Shown here: positions 31,718 to 45,170 of the stretch, piece after piece
Numbering within the stretch: position 1 is the stretch's first letter
Layout: every line of letters starts with the position of its first letter
NCBI GenBank assembly: GCA_051294375.1
Contig: CM119270.1
Span: 10,932,969 to 10,996,968, forward strand
Length of the DNA: 64,000 nucleotides
Reading direction: 5' to 3'
From: Paraspadella gotoi
Lineage: Eukaryota > Chaetognatha
Translations under genes and position numbers: made by a program
Notes under the pieces: generated by a model
Told to the model about the DNA's origin: nothing
Databases searched by the model: none
What the model saw: the letters and a program-made list of their open reading frames with translations, nothing else

Positions 31718-33017
31718 AGAGGAGAGAGAGAGTTTGAGGCAAAAAAGGAAGAGGAAGAGTAAGAATGAGACAGAGTAGGAAAGATAGAAAGAGGGGAAAA
31801 ATAAAACCGCTTTCCGAAGAAAACATAAATGTTAGAAAACAACTACTATATTTTAGGAATTATAAATACTCTGTAAAATACTAATGTTTTTTTCTAATTA
31901 CGTGAATGTGAAGAGGGACTTGTCATATTCCTTCTTTGTGATTTCCGTCTTGTGAAGTCCGCCTTTTCGTTCTCGGGTTCGTGGGCAAGGCGGCCTGGAG
32001 GTCCGTGGCCGCCTCCGTGCTTCCCGTCAAAACCTACAAACGATCGAGTAAACAAAACTAAACATCGTTGCCTTTACGTCCTCATCAAAAACTGTTGCGT
32101 AAATAAGGGACCGATCAGGTGGTGCAGAGCGCAATTGCAAAGACTGGAGCAATTCGAGGAGTCAAAAACTGAATTCACATGGCCACAAAATCCACAACTT
32201 TGATAACATGTAAGCGGGACTTAATTGGGAAAATATTAGGGATTGTTTTACATAAGTCTAAATTTATAGAATTCAATTATTGAGAAAAGTTTGAATTAGA
32301 CCACGATTTTTTTTCTAAATCTTTTCTCATTCCAAAACACAACGGAAAAAAAGGATTTCACAAAAAAAAACAAAAAAAAAACAGAATTCAATTATATATT
32401 CGTGGAGAAATACTACAAATTGATGGAAAGCAAGAAGCAAACGAAAAGGAAAAGCCCAAAAGCCTTTATCCCACTTTCTGTGCAAAAATGGTCGTGAAAC
32501 TTACGAGAGACGAGAAACCAAAGAAGATTCGGGAAAATCCGTCGTAAAAGACGTAAAGAGAAAGAGAGACTCGGATACTCAGCTACTTGTAAATCGGAAA
32601 TATTTTAGTTCGAAATAAGATAATATAAAATGAATTAGCCCAATGAGAGGACAAAAAGACAAAAAGAAAATTAAAAAGCGATGAGTTAAAAAAAAAATTG
32701 TTGCAGATATATCAAAAATTCTTTAAAAGGTGTGATAAAAGTAAAAAACGGAAGCTTAGAGCGCCGGAAGAAAAAATACAAAAAAAACAAAAAACAAAAA
32801 ACAAAAACGAACAGCCAACCGCGAGAAGAAGCAAAATTATTCGCAAAAAAAGGGGCGCAATCCTTAAAAGAAAAAGAAAAATGGGGGAAATGCTAAAAAG
32901 AAAGTTGAGATTCTCCCGTCGGCCCGAGATCGGGGTCACGACCCTCGTTATGGCGTCGCGGAGAACATTTGACGATTTTCCAAATAAAAACTCGGTTTTG
33001 AAGCCTCCATGATGAAT

Positions 33018-33044
33018 GGGGTAGGGAAGGGGTGGGATAGGGGG
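33018..33044 (+). other. G-quadruplex-prone tract
   Basis: Five G runs (4, 3, 4, 3 and 5 G) with loops of one to three bases, about 920 bp upstream of the NFI exon. Confidence 0.6.
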
Positions 33045-33962
33045 ATGGAAGGGTGCTGGGAGGAGAGAGGATTATGGATGGAAGGGAGAAGAAGATGATG
33101 GAAACGGAAAGAAACGAAACAGGAGATGGAAGAAGAGTAAAAGGAGGAAAGAAAAGAGAAGCATCAAAAAAAGACAAGAAAGAAAACAAAAAAAGAAAAA
33201 AAGAAAAAAAGGCATTCGTGGCAAAATGCTATCAAAATACTAAGTGAAACTCGACGGCTTCGGCAAAAAGTAAGAAAAACAAAATAAAAATAAAACTCAT
33301 ATAGAATTTCACGTTTTTATTTCATGGGAATTGCTTTACAAATTTCAACGTTCAGCTCAGTAATGGCGTACAAGCCCGTACTCACAAACACAGAAATAAA
33401 CATAAAACATAAAATTTCCTAAAATTGAAATCGTTTTTTGTTCACGTGTTTCTCGTTTTTTTTTTCGTTCGTTCGCCCGGCCCCCCTCTTTGTTCGGCAG
33501 CTGTTCTTCACTCTCTCCGGCCCAAGAACAAAAGTTCTCTTTGTTTCGCTCTTTTTTTGCTCGTGTTTTCTCTTTTTTGTTTTATCATTAGTCGCTCATC
33601 CGGTTTTTTTTTTTTTCACTTTGAAAAATACGCGATACAGACACGGTGTGGCCTGGCTCGAGAGAAAATAATTTCCTTTTTCTGTGATTCAAAAATTGAA
33701 TGCTGAAAATCGTTAATGATGTAAAGTTTAAAATAAGTTACAGCCCTTTAGAAATATATTCATCGTTTTATCATTCATTCTTCCATAAATTAATTAATTC
33801 ATTCTTTTACACATTTATCTAAATTTCCATTCACTTCAATGTCATCACCCTTCAAACACCAAATGCACCCATAAAGTACGTAATTCATTCATTCATGTTT
33901 CTTTCAATTCATTCACCAATTCATCCTTACATTACATCTCTCCCCCCACTGCCCCAATTCAG

Positions 33963-34118
33963 GATGAATACCACCCGTTCATCGAGGCCCTACTCCCCCA
34001 CGTCAAGCACTTCTCCTACACCTGGTTCAACCTCCAAGCGGCGAAGAGGAAATACTTCAAGAAGCACGAGAAGCGAATGGGGCTCGAGGAGGAGCGGAAG
34101 TGCAAGGAGGAGCTCATG
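33963..34118 (+). CDS. NfI: NFI transcription factor, DNA-binding-domain exon A (52 codons)
   Basis: This exon encodes the N-terminal part of the Nuclear Factor I DNA-binding and dimerisation domain. It opens [20 protein letters not shown] and continues with [19 protein letters not shown], the basic, lysine-rich helical segment typical of NFI. A pyrimidine-rich tract and AG at 33961-33962 precede it, and a consensus donor GTGAGT follows at 34119. Its length is 156 nt, phase 0 on both sides. The open frame extends slightly upstream, but the similarity starts exactly at the Asp after the AG, where vertebrate NFI proteins also have an exon border. An upstream exon supplying the initiator Met and a few residues is therefore expected but was not found. 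NFI proteins act in the nucleus as dimers on TTGGC(N5)GCCAA sites. The family call is very secure; the species-level orthologue name is inferred. Confidence 0.97.
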
Positions 34119-34559
34119 GTGAGTAGGAGCAGGGGAGAGAGGGATGTAGTGGAGTGGGAAAGGGTGTCTGGACTGAGGGTTGTAAGAGGTTTGAGAATTT
34201 GAGTGCTGGCTGAAGATCGTATTATAAAAAAATGAAATTAATGGTATAAGTTTAAAATTTACAAGTTATTCAGAATGTCGATGCTGATGAATAGATTGTC
34301 AAGTGAGACAAATAGAACAAAGACAACGACAATTACTTTAATGAAAACAATGACTATGACCACGAAACATCACAAATTCCTCCGGAAGAGTTTAGAGTCA
34401 GACGTCGGCGCCGATCTTTCGCGAACCGGAAAAAACCTTGATGCCTGAAAATGTAAAAAATTGTATCGGGATGTAACGAGTTTGGAAAGTGAAGGAAAAG
34501 GCTGACCGCGATCTTTGCGAACGCTGATTACGGAAAGAAGGGAAAAGGAGTCAGAGAAT

Positions 34560-35113
34560 NNNNNNNNNNNNNNNNNNNNNNNNNNNNNNNNNNNNNNNNN
34601 NNNNNNNNNNNNNNNNNNNNNNNNNNNNNNNNNNNNNNNNNNNNNNNNNNNNNNNNNNNNNNNNNNNNNNNNNNNNNNNNNNNNNNNNNNNNNNNNNNNN
34701 NNNNNNNNNNNNNNNNNNNNNNNNNNNNNNNNNNNNNNNNNNNNNNNNNNNNNNNNNNNNNNNNNNNNNNNNNNNNNNNNNNNNNNNNNNNNNNNNNNNN
34801 NNNNNNNNNNNNNNNNNNNNNNNNNNNNNNNNNNNNNNNNNNNNNNNNNNNNNNNNNNNNNNNNNNNNNNNNNNNNNNNNNNNNNNNNNNNNNNNNNNNN
34901 NNNNNNNNNNNNNNNNNNNNNNNNNNNNNNNNNNNNNNNNNNNNNNNNNNNNNNNNNNNNNNNNNNNNNNNNNNNNNNNNNNNNNNNNNNNNNNNNNNNN
35001 NNNNNNNNNNNNNNNNNNNNNNNNNNNNNNNNNNNNNNNNNNNNNNNNNNNNNNNNNNNNNNNNNNNNNNNNNNNNNNNNNNNNNNNNNNNNNNNNNNNN
35101 NNNNNNNNNNNNN
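34560..35113. other. Assembly gap (554 N)
   Basis: Run of N inside the first NFI intron. Confidence 0.99.
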
Positions 35114-36907
35114 GAGTTCGTCTTGGGGTTAAAAACAGGTCCGTACCCACTTTGGGGGGAAAATATTGGTTCTCGAGGAAGATTAAGACTCAAAAATGAG
35201 CATGAGATTCGATTCGACGAAATCGACGCTAATTGGAGAAGTTTTCTTGAGAAGGCCGCCTCCGGTCATGGTGGGGCTCTTCCCTACGAAATCTTCCTAT
35301 GGGGCGATCGCCCTATGGGGTCTTTCTTTGGATCTGTGGGGAGAAGAAGAGGAAAGTTAAAAATAGTAGGATTAAGGGAAATAAAGGAGAAAAAAATATC
35401 GAGAAACGAGAGTAAGCGGGACAAAGTGAGAATGATAAAAAAATGAAGAGAAGAAAGAGAAGAAAGAGGAAGTGAAAAATTAAACAAAAGTTTTTAAACT
35501 TATTACATTTTGTAAATTATATGCAGGCACAATTAGTAGAAATGCATTTTTTTTTAACTTGCGGGAAAGATGAAAATAGACAGAAAAAAAAAAGCGACTG
35601 AAGCTAAGAAGAGTCGCTGATTAAAAATATTGTTTAACTTCGGATCGATCACTTAATTCTCCCAAAGCGATTCACAAGTCCATCGTCACATTCAACAATC
35701 CTATGACTCATCACTCTTGGGTAATAAACCGAATAACATTATCTTCTTTTCATTTTATTCTGAGCAATCGAGTTCTCTCTCACGCCACGATTATTATTAT
35801 TTTATAAAATGCATATAATACTTACTACTTACTTGTCAGTTGTAACTTTGACCACCAACCCTCACCCTTTCTCTCTCGTCCATTCCATTTTTCCAGTCTC
35901 ACCACCCCNNNNNNNNNNNNNNNNNNNNNNNNNNNNNNNNNNNNNNNNNNNNNNNNNNNNNNNNNNNNNNNNNNNNNNNNNNNNNNNNNNNNNNNNNNNN
36001 NNNNNNNNNNNNNNNNNNNNNNNNNNNNNNNNNNNNNNNNNNNNNNNNNNNNNNNNNNNNNNNNNNNNNNNNNNNNNNNNNNNNNNNNNNNNNNNNNNNN
36101 NNNNNNNNNNNNNNNNNNNNNNNNNNNNNNNNNNAGACGCTTGCCAAGTCAAGACGATGAAATAGAGAAAGAGAGATGGAGGGGCGAAAGAATGAATATA
36201 CAGAGAGAGAAAGATAGAAAGTCAAAAAGTTTAATGTAAACAAACAGTCGCTCCTCTTGGTACTATGCGGGGATTTTATAACAAAGAAAGAAAGACGGAC
36301 AAAGAGACAAAGACAAGGAGGTTACCAGCCACATTGGGGAAAAGTTATAGATTGAAAAATAAATATCTTCACTAAAGTTTAAAGCAGAATTCAAACAAAA
36401 CAAGTTAAGAACAATAACCCTTAAGGAGGCGGCTCTCCTCCACCTCCGCTACCATCTTCACTGCCTTTGCTGCAGCCCGCGCAGCTGCCGCCGCTTCCGC
36501 CGCGGCATGACGCACTTCCGTAATTTCTCTGAAAAGGTTCTAATCGATCAAAATTTGAACCAGAAACTGGTTTCTTCTTCCGCCCCACCCCTTTGATGCC
36601 CTTCCTTGCACGTCCTACTTATATCTGGAACTTACCAATTTCCTTAGGCTCCATTTCTCACTTTCTACATATTCCACATTTTTAGTTTCGCCGCATAAGT
36701 CACTTTTCGGTCCGTCGGTCCGTCGGTCGGTCGGTATGTCTGTCCGTCGGTCTGTCCTACTTACGTTAAGATGCAGATAATTTGCCTATAGCTGGTTGCT
36801 CTTTTGTTCAGACAGAAAAAAAGATCAAATATAAGGGAATGCTCGCGCCGCCTTCAGGAAATGATGCAGTGCATGTCATAAATATACGGGCTAAGAAAGT
36901 TATTGCA

Positions 36908-36998
36908 GTCATGTTATGTCATGCCATGTTATGTCATGTCATGTGATGTCACGTCATGTCATGTCACGTCATGTCATGTCACGTCATGTCATGTCACG
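36908..36998. repeat. ATGTC pentanucleotide repeat
   Basis: About 18 units, the later ones alternating ATGTC ATGTC ACGTC as a 15-bp higher-order unit. Confidence 0.9.
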
Positions 36999-37490
36999 AG
37001 AAATAAACGTGATAAGGCAATCACTGCGGCAACACATTTAAATTGCCGTTCTTTTTTTCCTTTTTCCTTCAGCCGACCGAGTATTTTTTTATTGGTGCCG
37101 TCAGGTAAAAAAACTTGTCCTGTGATTGATCACTTACCTCAGTATCTAATCCTATACCCTCAGTTCCTTACCTTTGAACAGTCCCATTGTTTACTCGGAT
37201 CCATTTCGTCCTTCGCCTTACCTTAACCCTTAACCGTCGCTTCGTGGAATTGTTGTTTCTCCATCGAAATTGCGGCACTTAACCTCGATTGCGACGGGAA
37301 ATCTCAAGGAAAGCGGGAAGTCAGGGTAAGGTTGGGTGAAGGCGCGTCGCATAAGGTTAGGTTTGGAAATTCGCGGTCGAGTAGAATGGATGAGTCAGTG
37401 TTTAGCGTTGCGGATGATGTTTTTAATTGGTGAAATCAATTTTATCGTTATGTTAACAAATATATTATGGGATTTTCTATTGTTTTTTTT

Positions 37491-37518
37491 CTTTCTTTCT
37501 TTCTTTCTTTCTTTCTTT

Positions 37519-37554
<36 letters not shown>

Positions 37555-37612
37555 TTCCTTTTTCTTTCTTCTTTCTTTCTTTCTTTTTTTGCTTTCTTCT
37601 TTCTTTTTTTTT

Positions 37613-37668
<56 letters not shown>

Positions 37669-37670
37669 TT
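37491..37670. repeat. TTTC microsatellite with interruptions
   Basis: Compound TTTC array broken by longer T runs near 37555-37612. Confidence 0.95.
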
Positions 37671-38484
37671 ATATTTTTCTTTTATCTCTTTTTTTTAAAT
37701 CGCTTTAGCGATTTACTTACCACTCGAAAATTGTACAATTGTTATTTATCAGTACATAATTATCATCATACTATAATTTTTATAGTTTTTAATAATTTTA
37801 ACCAATAAAATATGAAAATTTAAAAAACTTTTAATAATATTTTTATTCAATTTTTTAAGCACTTCCCAAATCCAGTTTTAAAAATTCTGAATTTGAAAAA
37901 AAAATCATGAATTATTGTAAAATAATAAACTTTAAATGCTTTTATGCTTTTATGCTTTTATGCTGGGTGGGATATTATATTGAGACAAAATTTAAAAAAT
38001 CATTACTCTAAAGCTTTTAAAATTAGAATAACTATTTGTATAATACATACTCTTAGCTTTTAAACAATATATTAATTGTTTTAAATTTTTTTATATTATG
38101 CTTTGTTTGATGCAGCAAAGGCAACTGCGCGGTTTTGAAGAAAAATGTTTTAATGCTTATTATTAGATCTTATTCTTATATATAAAAGTTAAAAATATTT
38201 TTGGAAGTACTTATTTTAATAAAATAATGCTTCTGGCAAGGTGTAGATGGTATTTTGGTTAAAGTTAAAGTTAGTAAGTAAGATTTGGGTAAGTTATTGT
38301 TATGGTTTATTTTTTATTAAAACTTACTTTTATCAAAAAAGCTTAAAATTAGGTAAATTGAAGATAAGATATAATACTGTCATGTTCAGAAAAGAGCACT
38401 GTATAGTGGTAATATTTCATACCCCACTACTCGTCATCAGCATCAAAGTATTATTAGTGCTACAGTAACAGTTCTGCTTGAAAG

Positions 38485-38511
38485 CGATTTACATGTATTG
38501 GCGCAGCCACT
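38485..38511 (+). repeat. 27-bp dispersed motif, copy 2
   Basis: Matches 1803-1829 (opposite strand) with one substitution. Flanking sequence is not shared beyond a few bases. Confidence 0.6.
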
Positions 38512-40040
38512 GGTTGTTGTTTTTCTCTCTCTTCCTCTCCCCCTCGTATTTTTTTACCTCTCACTCTCTCTCTTTCCCTGCCTCTCTCCAATCAATCTCC
38601 ACTCCCTCCTTCAAGTTTATCCTTGATAAATTTGTTTGGTTCAACCGCGGAGGCAACAGATTGAGATGAAGGCAGGATCTTTCCGACGGGGGAGCGGGGC
38701 GATATTACAAGCATCTTTTAAAAATCGCGTAACCTCTGTTGGGTGGGGAGCGAATNNNNNNNNNNNNNNNNNNNNNNNNNAGAAGAATCTCACCGACGTC
38801 CTCACATCTTCCACTATTCTTTCTCAACTCTGTTTGAAACTCTGCCCTTCGTCTGCTTCTCTCTCTCTCTCTTCCTCTCTCTCCTCTTACTTTCCTTTGC
38901 ACAAATAATTTGTAAAAAGTTCACCAAAACAATTTTTCTCTATGACGCTGAAGAGGCTTGTAACTAAAGCCGAAAACTGTACGTCCTTAATGTACTAATA
39001 AAATCGTTGTTGCAAATAAACAACCTTATTTCTACTAAATAAATCAGGTGTAAAAAAAAGGATATTGATAAGTAATTTGCTTTTAAAATACAATTACTTG
39101 ACTTTAAGTAAGGAAAGGGAAAAAAACTAATGGTTTTAATGTAAAATTTAACATCGTCCAAGGTGGTGCACGTCAATTCTGATTAACGACCTTGATAATC
39201 AGTTAAAGGCACTAAAGTTGTACTAGAACTTTCACATGTTGGTTATTTTTCGATTGATAGTTAAAAAAAGCATTACTGTTCATGATCAGCTATAAATTTT
39301 GACTGCAACTTCACTAGATATGACGAAGAGTGATAAATAGTCTTAAAAACATATACGATCCTAGCCCTATATAAGGCCTAGCGAAATTTGTTGAGAAATT
39401 AAAGAGAGAGGGAAGACAAAAATAATACATTAATGAAAAAAACAAAAAAGATAGAAATAGGAGAGTAGACGGCAAGAGCAAGAGAGAGTAGAGAGAGAGA
39501 GAGATCCGGCCCCGATCCGCTCGGACTTGACTCGGACGAGCCGACTCTCCATCGAAGAAGGAGCGAAGAAAATCTCCCCGATACGAGCGAAGAAGAGCCC
39601 GGAAGAGACAGTGGAGTCGATCGGAAGCCGTGCGCCGCTGCTCCGGTGACGGCTGCGCCGGAGAGTAGAAGTATATGAACGGGAGAAAAGGTTAGGGTTG
39701 GGGGAGGAAGAAATGAAGTTTAAGAGAGACGAAGGACTAAAAGAAGAGAGGTGTTTCTACTATTTATTTATTTATTTATTTAAAGCTGGCAGGGAAGGGC
39801 TGATAAAGAGGCTAAACTTATGTTAGTCGGCGGTAGTAATTTTTTAAAGAATGTGAATGAAGAAGACCTAAAAACGTCGCTCTTGGGAGGCAGTTTCTTC
39901 CAGCATTTCAGAAAGAGTCAAAGATTAATTAAGAGTAAGATAAACACAGAACATCTTTTTTTCTGCCCATTTCTACCTCAAGCCGTTTAAGCTTGCGAGA
40001 AACAATTTGAACTTGTTTCAAGATACCATCCGATTTTCAT

Positions 40041-40943
40041 NNNNNNNNNNNNNNNNNNNNNNNNNNNNNNNNNNNNNNNNNNNNNNNNNNNNNNNNNNNN
40101 NNNNNNNNNNNNNNNNNNNNNNNNNNNNNNNNNNNNNNNNNNNNNNNNNNNNNNNNNNNNNNNNNNNNNNNNNNNNNNNNNNNNNNNNNNNNNNNNNNNN
40201 NNNNNNNNNNNNNNNNNNNNNNNNNNNNNNNNNNNNNNNNNNNNNNNNNNNNNNNNNNNNNNNNNNNNNNNNNNNNNNNNNNNNNNNNNNNNNNNNNNNN
40301 NNNNNNNNNNNNNNNNNNNNNNNNNNNNNNNNNNNNNNNNNNNNNNNNNNNNNNNNNNNNNNNNNNNNNNNNNNNNNNNNNNNNNNNNNNNNNNNNNNNN
40401 NNNNNNNNNNNNNNNNNNNNNNNNNNNNNNNNNNNNNNNNNNNNNNNNNNNNNNNNNNNNNNNNNNNNNNNNNNNNNNNNNNNNNNNNNNNNNNNNNNNN
40501 NNNNNNNNNNNNNNNNNNNNNNNNNNNNNNNNNNNNNNNNNNNNNNNNNNNNNNNNNNNNNNNNNNNNNNNNNNNNNNNNNNNNNNNNNNNNNNNNNNNN
40601 NNNNNNNNNNNNNNNNNNNNNNNNNNNNNNNNNNNNNNNNNNNNNNNNNNNNNNNNNNNNNNNNNNNNNNNNNNNNNNNNNNNNNNNNNNNNNNNNNNNN
40701 NNNNNNNNNNNNNNNNNNNNNNNNNNNNNNNNNNNNNNNNNNNNNNNNNNNNNNNNNNNNNNNNNNNNNNNNNNNNNNNNNNNNNNNNNNNNNNNNNNNN
40801 NNNNNNNNNNNNNNNNNNNNNNNNNNNNNNNNNNNNNNNNNNNNNNNNNNNNNNNNNNNNNNNNNNNNNNNNNNNNNNNNNNNNNNNNNNNNNNNNNNNN
40901 NNNNNNNNNNNNNNNNNNNNNNNNNNNNNNNNNNNNNNNNNNN
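40041..40943. other. Assembly gap (903 N)
   Basis: Largest N run in the window, inside the first NFI intron. Could hide sequence but not a required part of the DNA-binding domain. Confidence 0.99.
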
Positions 40944-43900
40944 TCGACCCTCGAAACGACGCCGGCGCCAAAAGACGAAGGAGCCAAGCAACGCCGGATC
41001 TGCCAACCGAAAGTCGCATCGAGGAAAGAGGCGTTGTCGGCGTCGTCGTCGTCGTCTTCGGCGTTGATATTTGTGGTCGTCTTTGTGGCATCGTTGTGGT
41101 CGAACCCGCGGTCGCCGCGTTTCGATATCTCTAGTAGTTATGACTTGTCGTCAGCATCATCACTAATTAAATGTTGTGCTTTATTTCTAACCGAATTTGA
41201 TTCCATTCAATAGCCTAATTTGGCTCCATCAACTCTCGCAATAAGGCGAATAATCCTTTCTGCTTTTCTTTAAATGTGTACAACCGCAAGAGACAATTTG
41301 TTACCATAAATCGTTTTTATTCATCTCCATCATCTTCATCCCCATCATTCCCTTCTCCATCACCCTCATCATCGTCCTTTTCGTATTCTTCATCACGGCG
41401 CCATGATCTACGCCCCGACGCACTTCCGGTTGATGTCGCCTCTTCCTGTCGTTATCTTCCTCTTCCTTTTTCTCCTCTTTCTTTTCTCCCTTCCCTTTAT
41501 TCTCTTTTGTCTCCTCCTCCTCCTCCCCTTCCTTCGCCTCCTACTCCTCCTTCTCCTCCTCCTCCTCATCTAGTTTTTCTTAGTCTTTCCTTTTCTATAT
41601 TTTTTTTATTTGCCTTTTTATTTGTTCCTCCCACTCCTCCTCCCTCTCCTCCTCCTCATATTACTTTCCTTTTCCTCTTTCCTCTTCCTCCATTCGCTGC
41701 GACGGCGACGAACGCGCTCGAGATTTTTAAATTTTCAAAATGGCGACCGAGCGAAATTTAGATAAGAATGTAGAATCCATCATAATAATTTTGAATATTA
41801 TATGGTTATTATCCATTCTGTCCTTATACGTAAATATACGTAATTTTTATATTGGTGTTACCAATTTCATATAATTAATTAGACAATTTTAATAACGTAT
41901 ACGTATATTATGTAGATTACTGATTAGTACTAAATAACTTTCACTTCATTATATGAACAACTATCTTGAAAACTGACTTTGGGCAGACTATGACGAGATC
42001 GGGCATTTTTAACATACTTAACAAGATCAGTTAATATTATTAACTCTCCCTTTCCTTTTCCTAAATTTCTTCTCCAACTCGCATCTTCCTCCCCTTCCGT
42101 TCCTACCCAGCCTTCTCCTTCTGTTCCTCCCCAGCCTTCTCCTTCCCGCCGATGAACTTTAATAGAGGTTAAAAGTGGGAAAATTTGACGAGATTTTTTG
42201 TGGGAGGAAAATGATTAAAAAATGGGGCCGCGACGTTGGGGGGGGGGATAGAGTTTGGGAGGGAGAAGGGGAGAAAGACTTGTGGGATTGAGGCTGGATG
42301 GGTTCAGATCGAGCGAACGCGGTTTACTGATGGATCGTAAAACCCGGTGTCAAAATGAAGGAAGGAAATGTCGTCGTTTTTGTGGTGGGCGAGGTGGTTT
42401 ACCGTTTAGCGTTGGGTGGAAATGTTTTTGGTGGGAGACGTCGATTTATTATTGCCGCAGCTGTTTGTTTTTTTNNNNNNNNNNNNNNNNNNNNNNNNNN
42501 NNNNNNNNNNNNNNNNNNNNNNNNNNNNNNNNNNNNNNNNNNNNNNNNNNNNNNNNNNNNNNNNNNNNNNNNNNNNNNNNNNNNNNNNNNNNNNNNNNNN
42601 NNNNNNNNNNNNNNNNNNNNNNNNNNNNNNNNNNNNNNNNNNNNNNNNNNNNNNNNNNNNNNNNNNNNNNNNNNNNNNNNNNNAAAAAAAAGAGAGAGAG
42701 AAATCGAAGCCCCTTCGCTTCCTAAACAGATTCTCTTCAAATGGCGCCATTAAAAATAACGACGTCAACAATAACACCGGAAAAAAACAGAGATAATGAT
42801 ATCAATGGGAGGGTAACGATTACGCTGGTGCCGGAGTGAAGACGTGGGGGGAAGGGTGGAAAGGGTAATGGTGGTTTGGTGAGGGTGTGAGAAGGGANNN
42901 NNNNNNNNNNNNNNNNNNNNNNNNNNNNNNNNNNNNNNNNNNNNNNNNNNNNNNNNNNNNNNNNNNNNNNNNNNNNNNNNNNNNNNNNNNNNNNNNNNNN
43001 NNNNNNNNNNNNNNNNNNNNNNNNNNNNNNNNNNNNNNNNNNNNNNNNNNNNNNNNNNNNNNNNNNGAGAGAGAGAGAGAGATCATAAAAAGGGTCCCCT
43101 CGAGGATTCCGCAAATTGGTTTCTGCCTTTTCCGAGATTCCGTCTCGTCACTCGAGTTTGTAAACAATCGCTCGGTGCCATCTCTTTCGATTTTCGGGAG
43201 AGGAGGAGGAAGATTAGGAGGAGGAGGAGGTGGGGGAGGAGGTGCAGCAATATGTGCTGAAGGTGGAGGAAGAAAGTTAGGTAATGAGTAAAGGAGTTTT
43301 TTTTCGACGAGAGACTCGAACGTCACTCGCCGCGGTCATCAACATGTTGTCAATGTCTACGTTCGTCGAGAGACTCGGACGCAAACCGTCATTTTTTAGA
43401 GACCCTTGGCGTTGCAAGACGCGTCCTCAGCGCCGTTCGCGTCTTCTTCGCCGTGCCGATGCAGCGCCGACGTTTCGGCGCCGAACCAAAGGTTTCGGAG
43501 CCGGAAAAAGTCGATATAAACGTGGGCCGGCGGAGAATCGGGAGAAGGGGAAGTAGGGGCCGGCGGGTGGTTGGATGGGGGGGCGGGGGATGCCGGCCCG
43601 TCGCGGAATCCGCCCGAAAAATCGCGAAGACCGACAAAGATGCGCGAGACCGTAGAAGTCGGTTGCCGACGCCGCCGACGCCGCCGACGCCGCAGATGCT
43701 GGGGTCACCGAGGTGGAGAGACGGCTTATGGGAAGAATTAGGAGGGCAAACCGTTTTTGTGAGGGGGAGGAGAAGGAGGAGGAAAAAGAAGAGAGGAGAG
43801 CAGGAGAGAGAGAGAGAAGGAATAGGAGTGATAGAAAGGGGAACCAGATTTCTTTGGACAAAATCTGATCAGAAGAAGATGAAGTGGAGGAAACAGAGGA

Positions 43901-44568
43901 AGGGGATTAGAAGAAAAGAGAGAGGGAGGAAGAGGGAGTGGAGTAGGAAGAGGAGGAGGAGGAAAATAAGGGGGAGCAATGGGAGAAGGAGGAGCAAGAC
44001 AAGGACAAGAGAAGGATATCTTTGTGAATTAGTTCATGGTTATTATCAAATATCGATACCTTTGAGTGTAGTGCTTGAAAAAATAATCAAACAAAGATAN
44101 NNNNNNNNNNNNNNNNNNNNNNNNNNNNNNNNNNNNNNNNNNNNNNNNNNNNNNNNNNNNNNNNNNNNNNNNNNNNNNNNNNNNNNNNNNNNNNNNNNNN
44201 NNNNNNNNNNNNNNNNNNNNNNNNNNNNNNNNNNNNNNNNNNNNNNNNNNNNNNNNNNNNNNNNNNNNNNNNNNNNNNNNNNNNNNNNNNNNNNNNNNNN
44301 NNNNNNNNNNNNNNNNNNNNNNNNNNNNNNNNNNNNNNNNNNNNNNNNNNNNNNNNNNNNNNNNNNNNNNNNNNNNNNNNNNNNNNNNNNNNNNNNNNNN
44401 NNNNNNNNNNNNNNNNNNNNNNNNNNNNNNNNNNNNNNNNNNNNNNNNNNNNNNNNNNNNNNNNNNNNNGGATAGGACAAATTGGCTTTTTGGTTTATTG
44501 AAGTTATATTTTTTTTGTTCATAAACCCTCAGCCGATAGAATTTCCCCTGCCTCATTCAGTTGAATTA

Positions 44569-44604
44569 TATTCTATTCTATTCTATTCTATTCTATTCTA
44601 TTCT
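44569..44604. repeat. CTATT pentanucleotide repeat running into a gap
   Basis: About seven units of TATTC type ending at the N run 44605-44840, so true length is unknown. Confidence 0.9.
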
Positions 44605-45170
44605 NNNNNNNNNNNNNNNNNNNNNNNNNNNNNNNNNNNNNNNNNNNNNNNNNNNNNNNNNNNNNNNNNNNNNNNNNNNNNNNNNNNNNNNNNNNNNNNN
44701 NNNNNNNNNNNNNNNNNNNNNNNNNNNNNNNNNNNNNNNNNNNNNNNNNNNNNNNNNNNNNNNNNNNNNNNNNNNNNNNNNNNNNNNNNNNNNNNNNNNN
44801 NNNNNNNNNNNNNNNNNNNNNNNNNNNNNNNNNNNNNNNNGACCCCAAGAAAAAAAAAAGACAGGAGGGAATCGAATCGTGACGGAAGTTTTTCTTTCTT
44901 TCGCGCCGACAGGATTACGCCACAAAACTATTCTTGACATTGAATATCGAATAAATAAATAAATAAAAACTATAATAAAAGATAACTGCACTAATTTGAA
45001 TGGACTTTGAATCACAAATTTTTTTCACTCAATAATCTTTTTTTTAAATTTTTTTCTCTCCTCCCTGCCCTATTCCCTTACATCATCCCCGCCACCCTCT
45101 TTTCCTACAACTCTACAATTCAATATCTCCCCATCACTCCCCATCACTCCATCAAAATGAAAACTCCCAG

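Larger units (their letters stand above)
29109..33962. other. Non-coding sequence upstream of the first identified NFI exon
   Basis: Contains GTC then GAC triplet arrays (29255-29370, 29440-29515), GA/CT arrays (30347-30420, 30954-31018, 31653-31732), two G-quadruplex-like tracts (31399-31445, 33018-33044) and ATTC-type sequence just before the NFI acceptor. It is probably NFI intron, since the exon at 33963 needs an upstream partner. No such exon was identified. Confidence 0.6.
34119..45170 (+). other. NfI: NFI intron between DNA-binding-domain exons A and B (about 11.05 kb)
   Basis: GT-AG intron inside the DNA-binding domain, with GTGAGT at the 5' end and an AG after AAACTCCC at the 3' end. 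It holds N gaps at 34560-35113, 35909-36134, 38756-38780, 40041-40943, 42475-42683, 42898-43066, 44100-44469 and 44605-44840. It also holds TTTC and ATGTC repeats, an AT-rich block (37.7-38.4 kb), a GC-rich purine-dominated block (43.1-44.0 kb) with GCCGAC triplets, and pyrimidine-rich CTC stretches (41.3-41.7 kb). The open frames at 35123-35446, 41276-41761 and 43284-43556 resemble nothing I know and are low-complexity or gap-bounded. No other gene was recognised. Confidence 0.9.

Noticed and set aside
38395-38470. Second hammerhead core (CTGATGA and GAAA on the minus strand)
   Set aside because: No stem II between the core elements, and the outer stem pairs poorly.
40007-41134. Longest open frames (over 300 codons) on both strands
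   Set aside because: They are open only because they span 903 N; the real flanks encode nothing recognisable.
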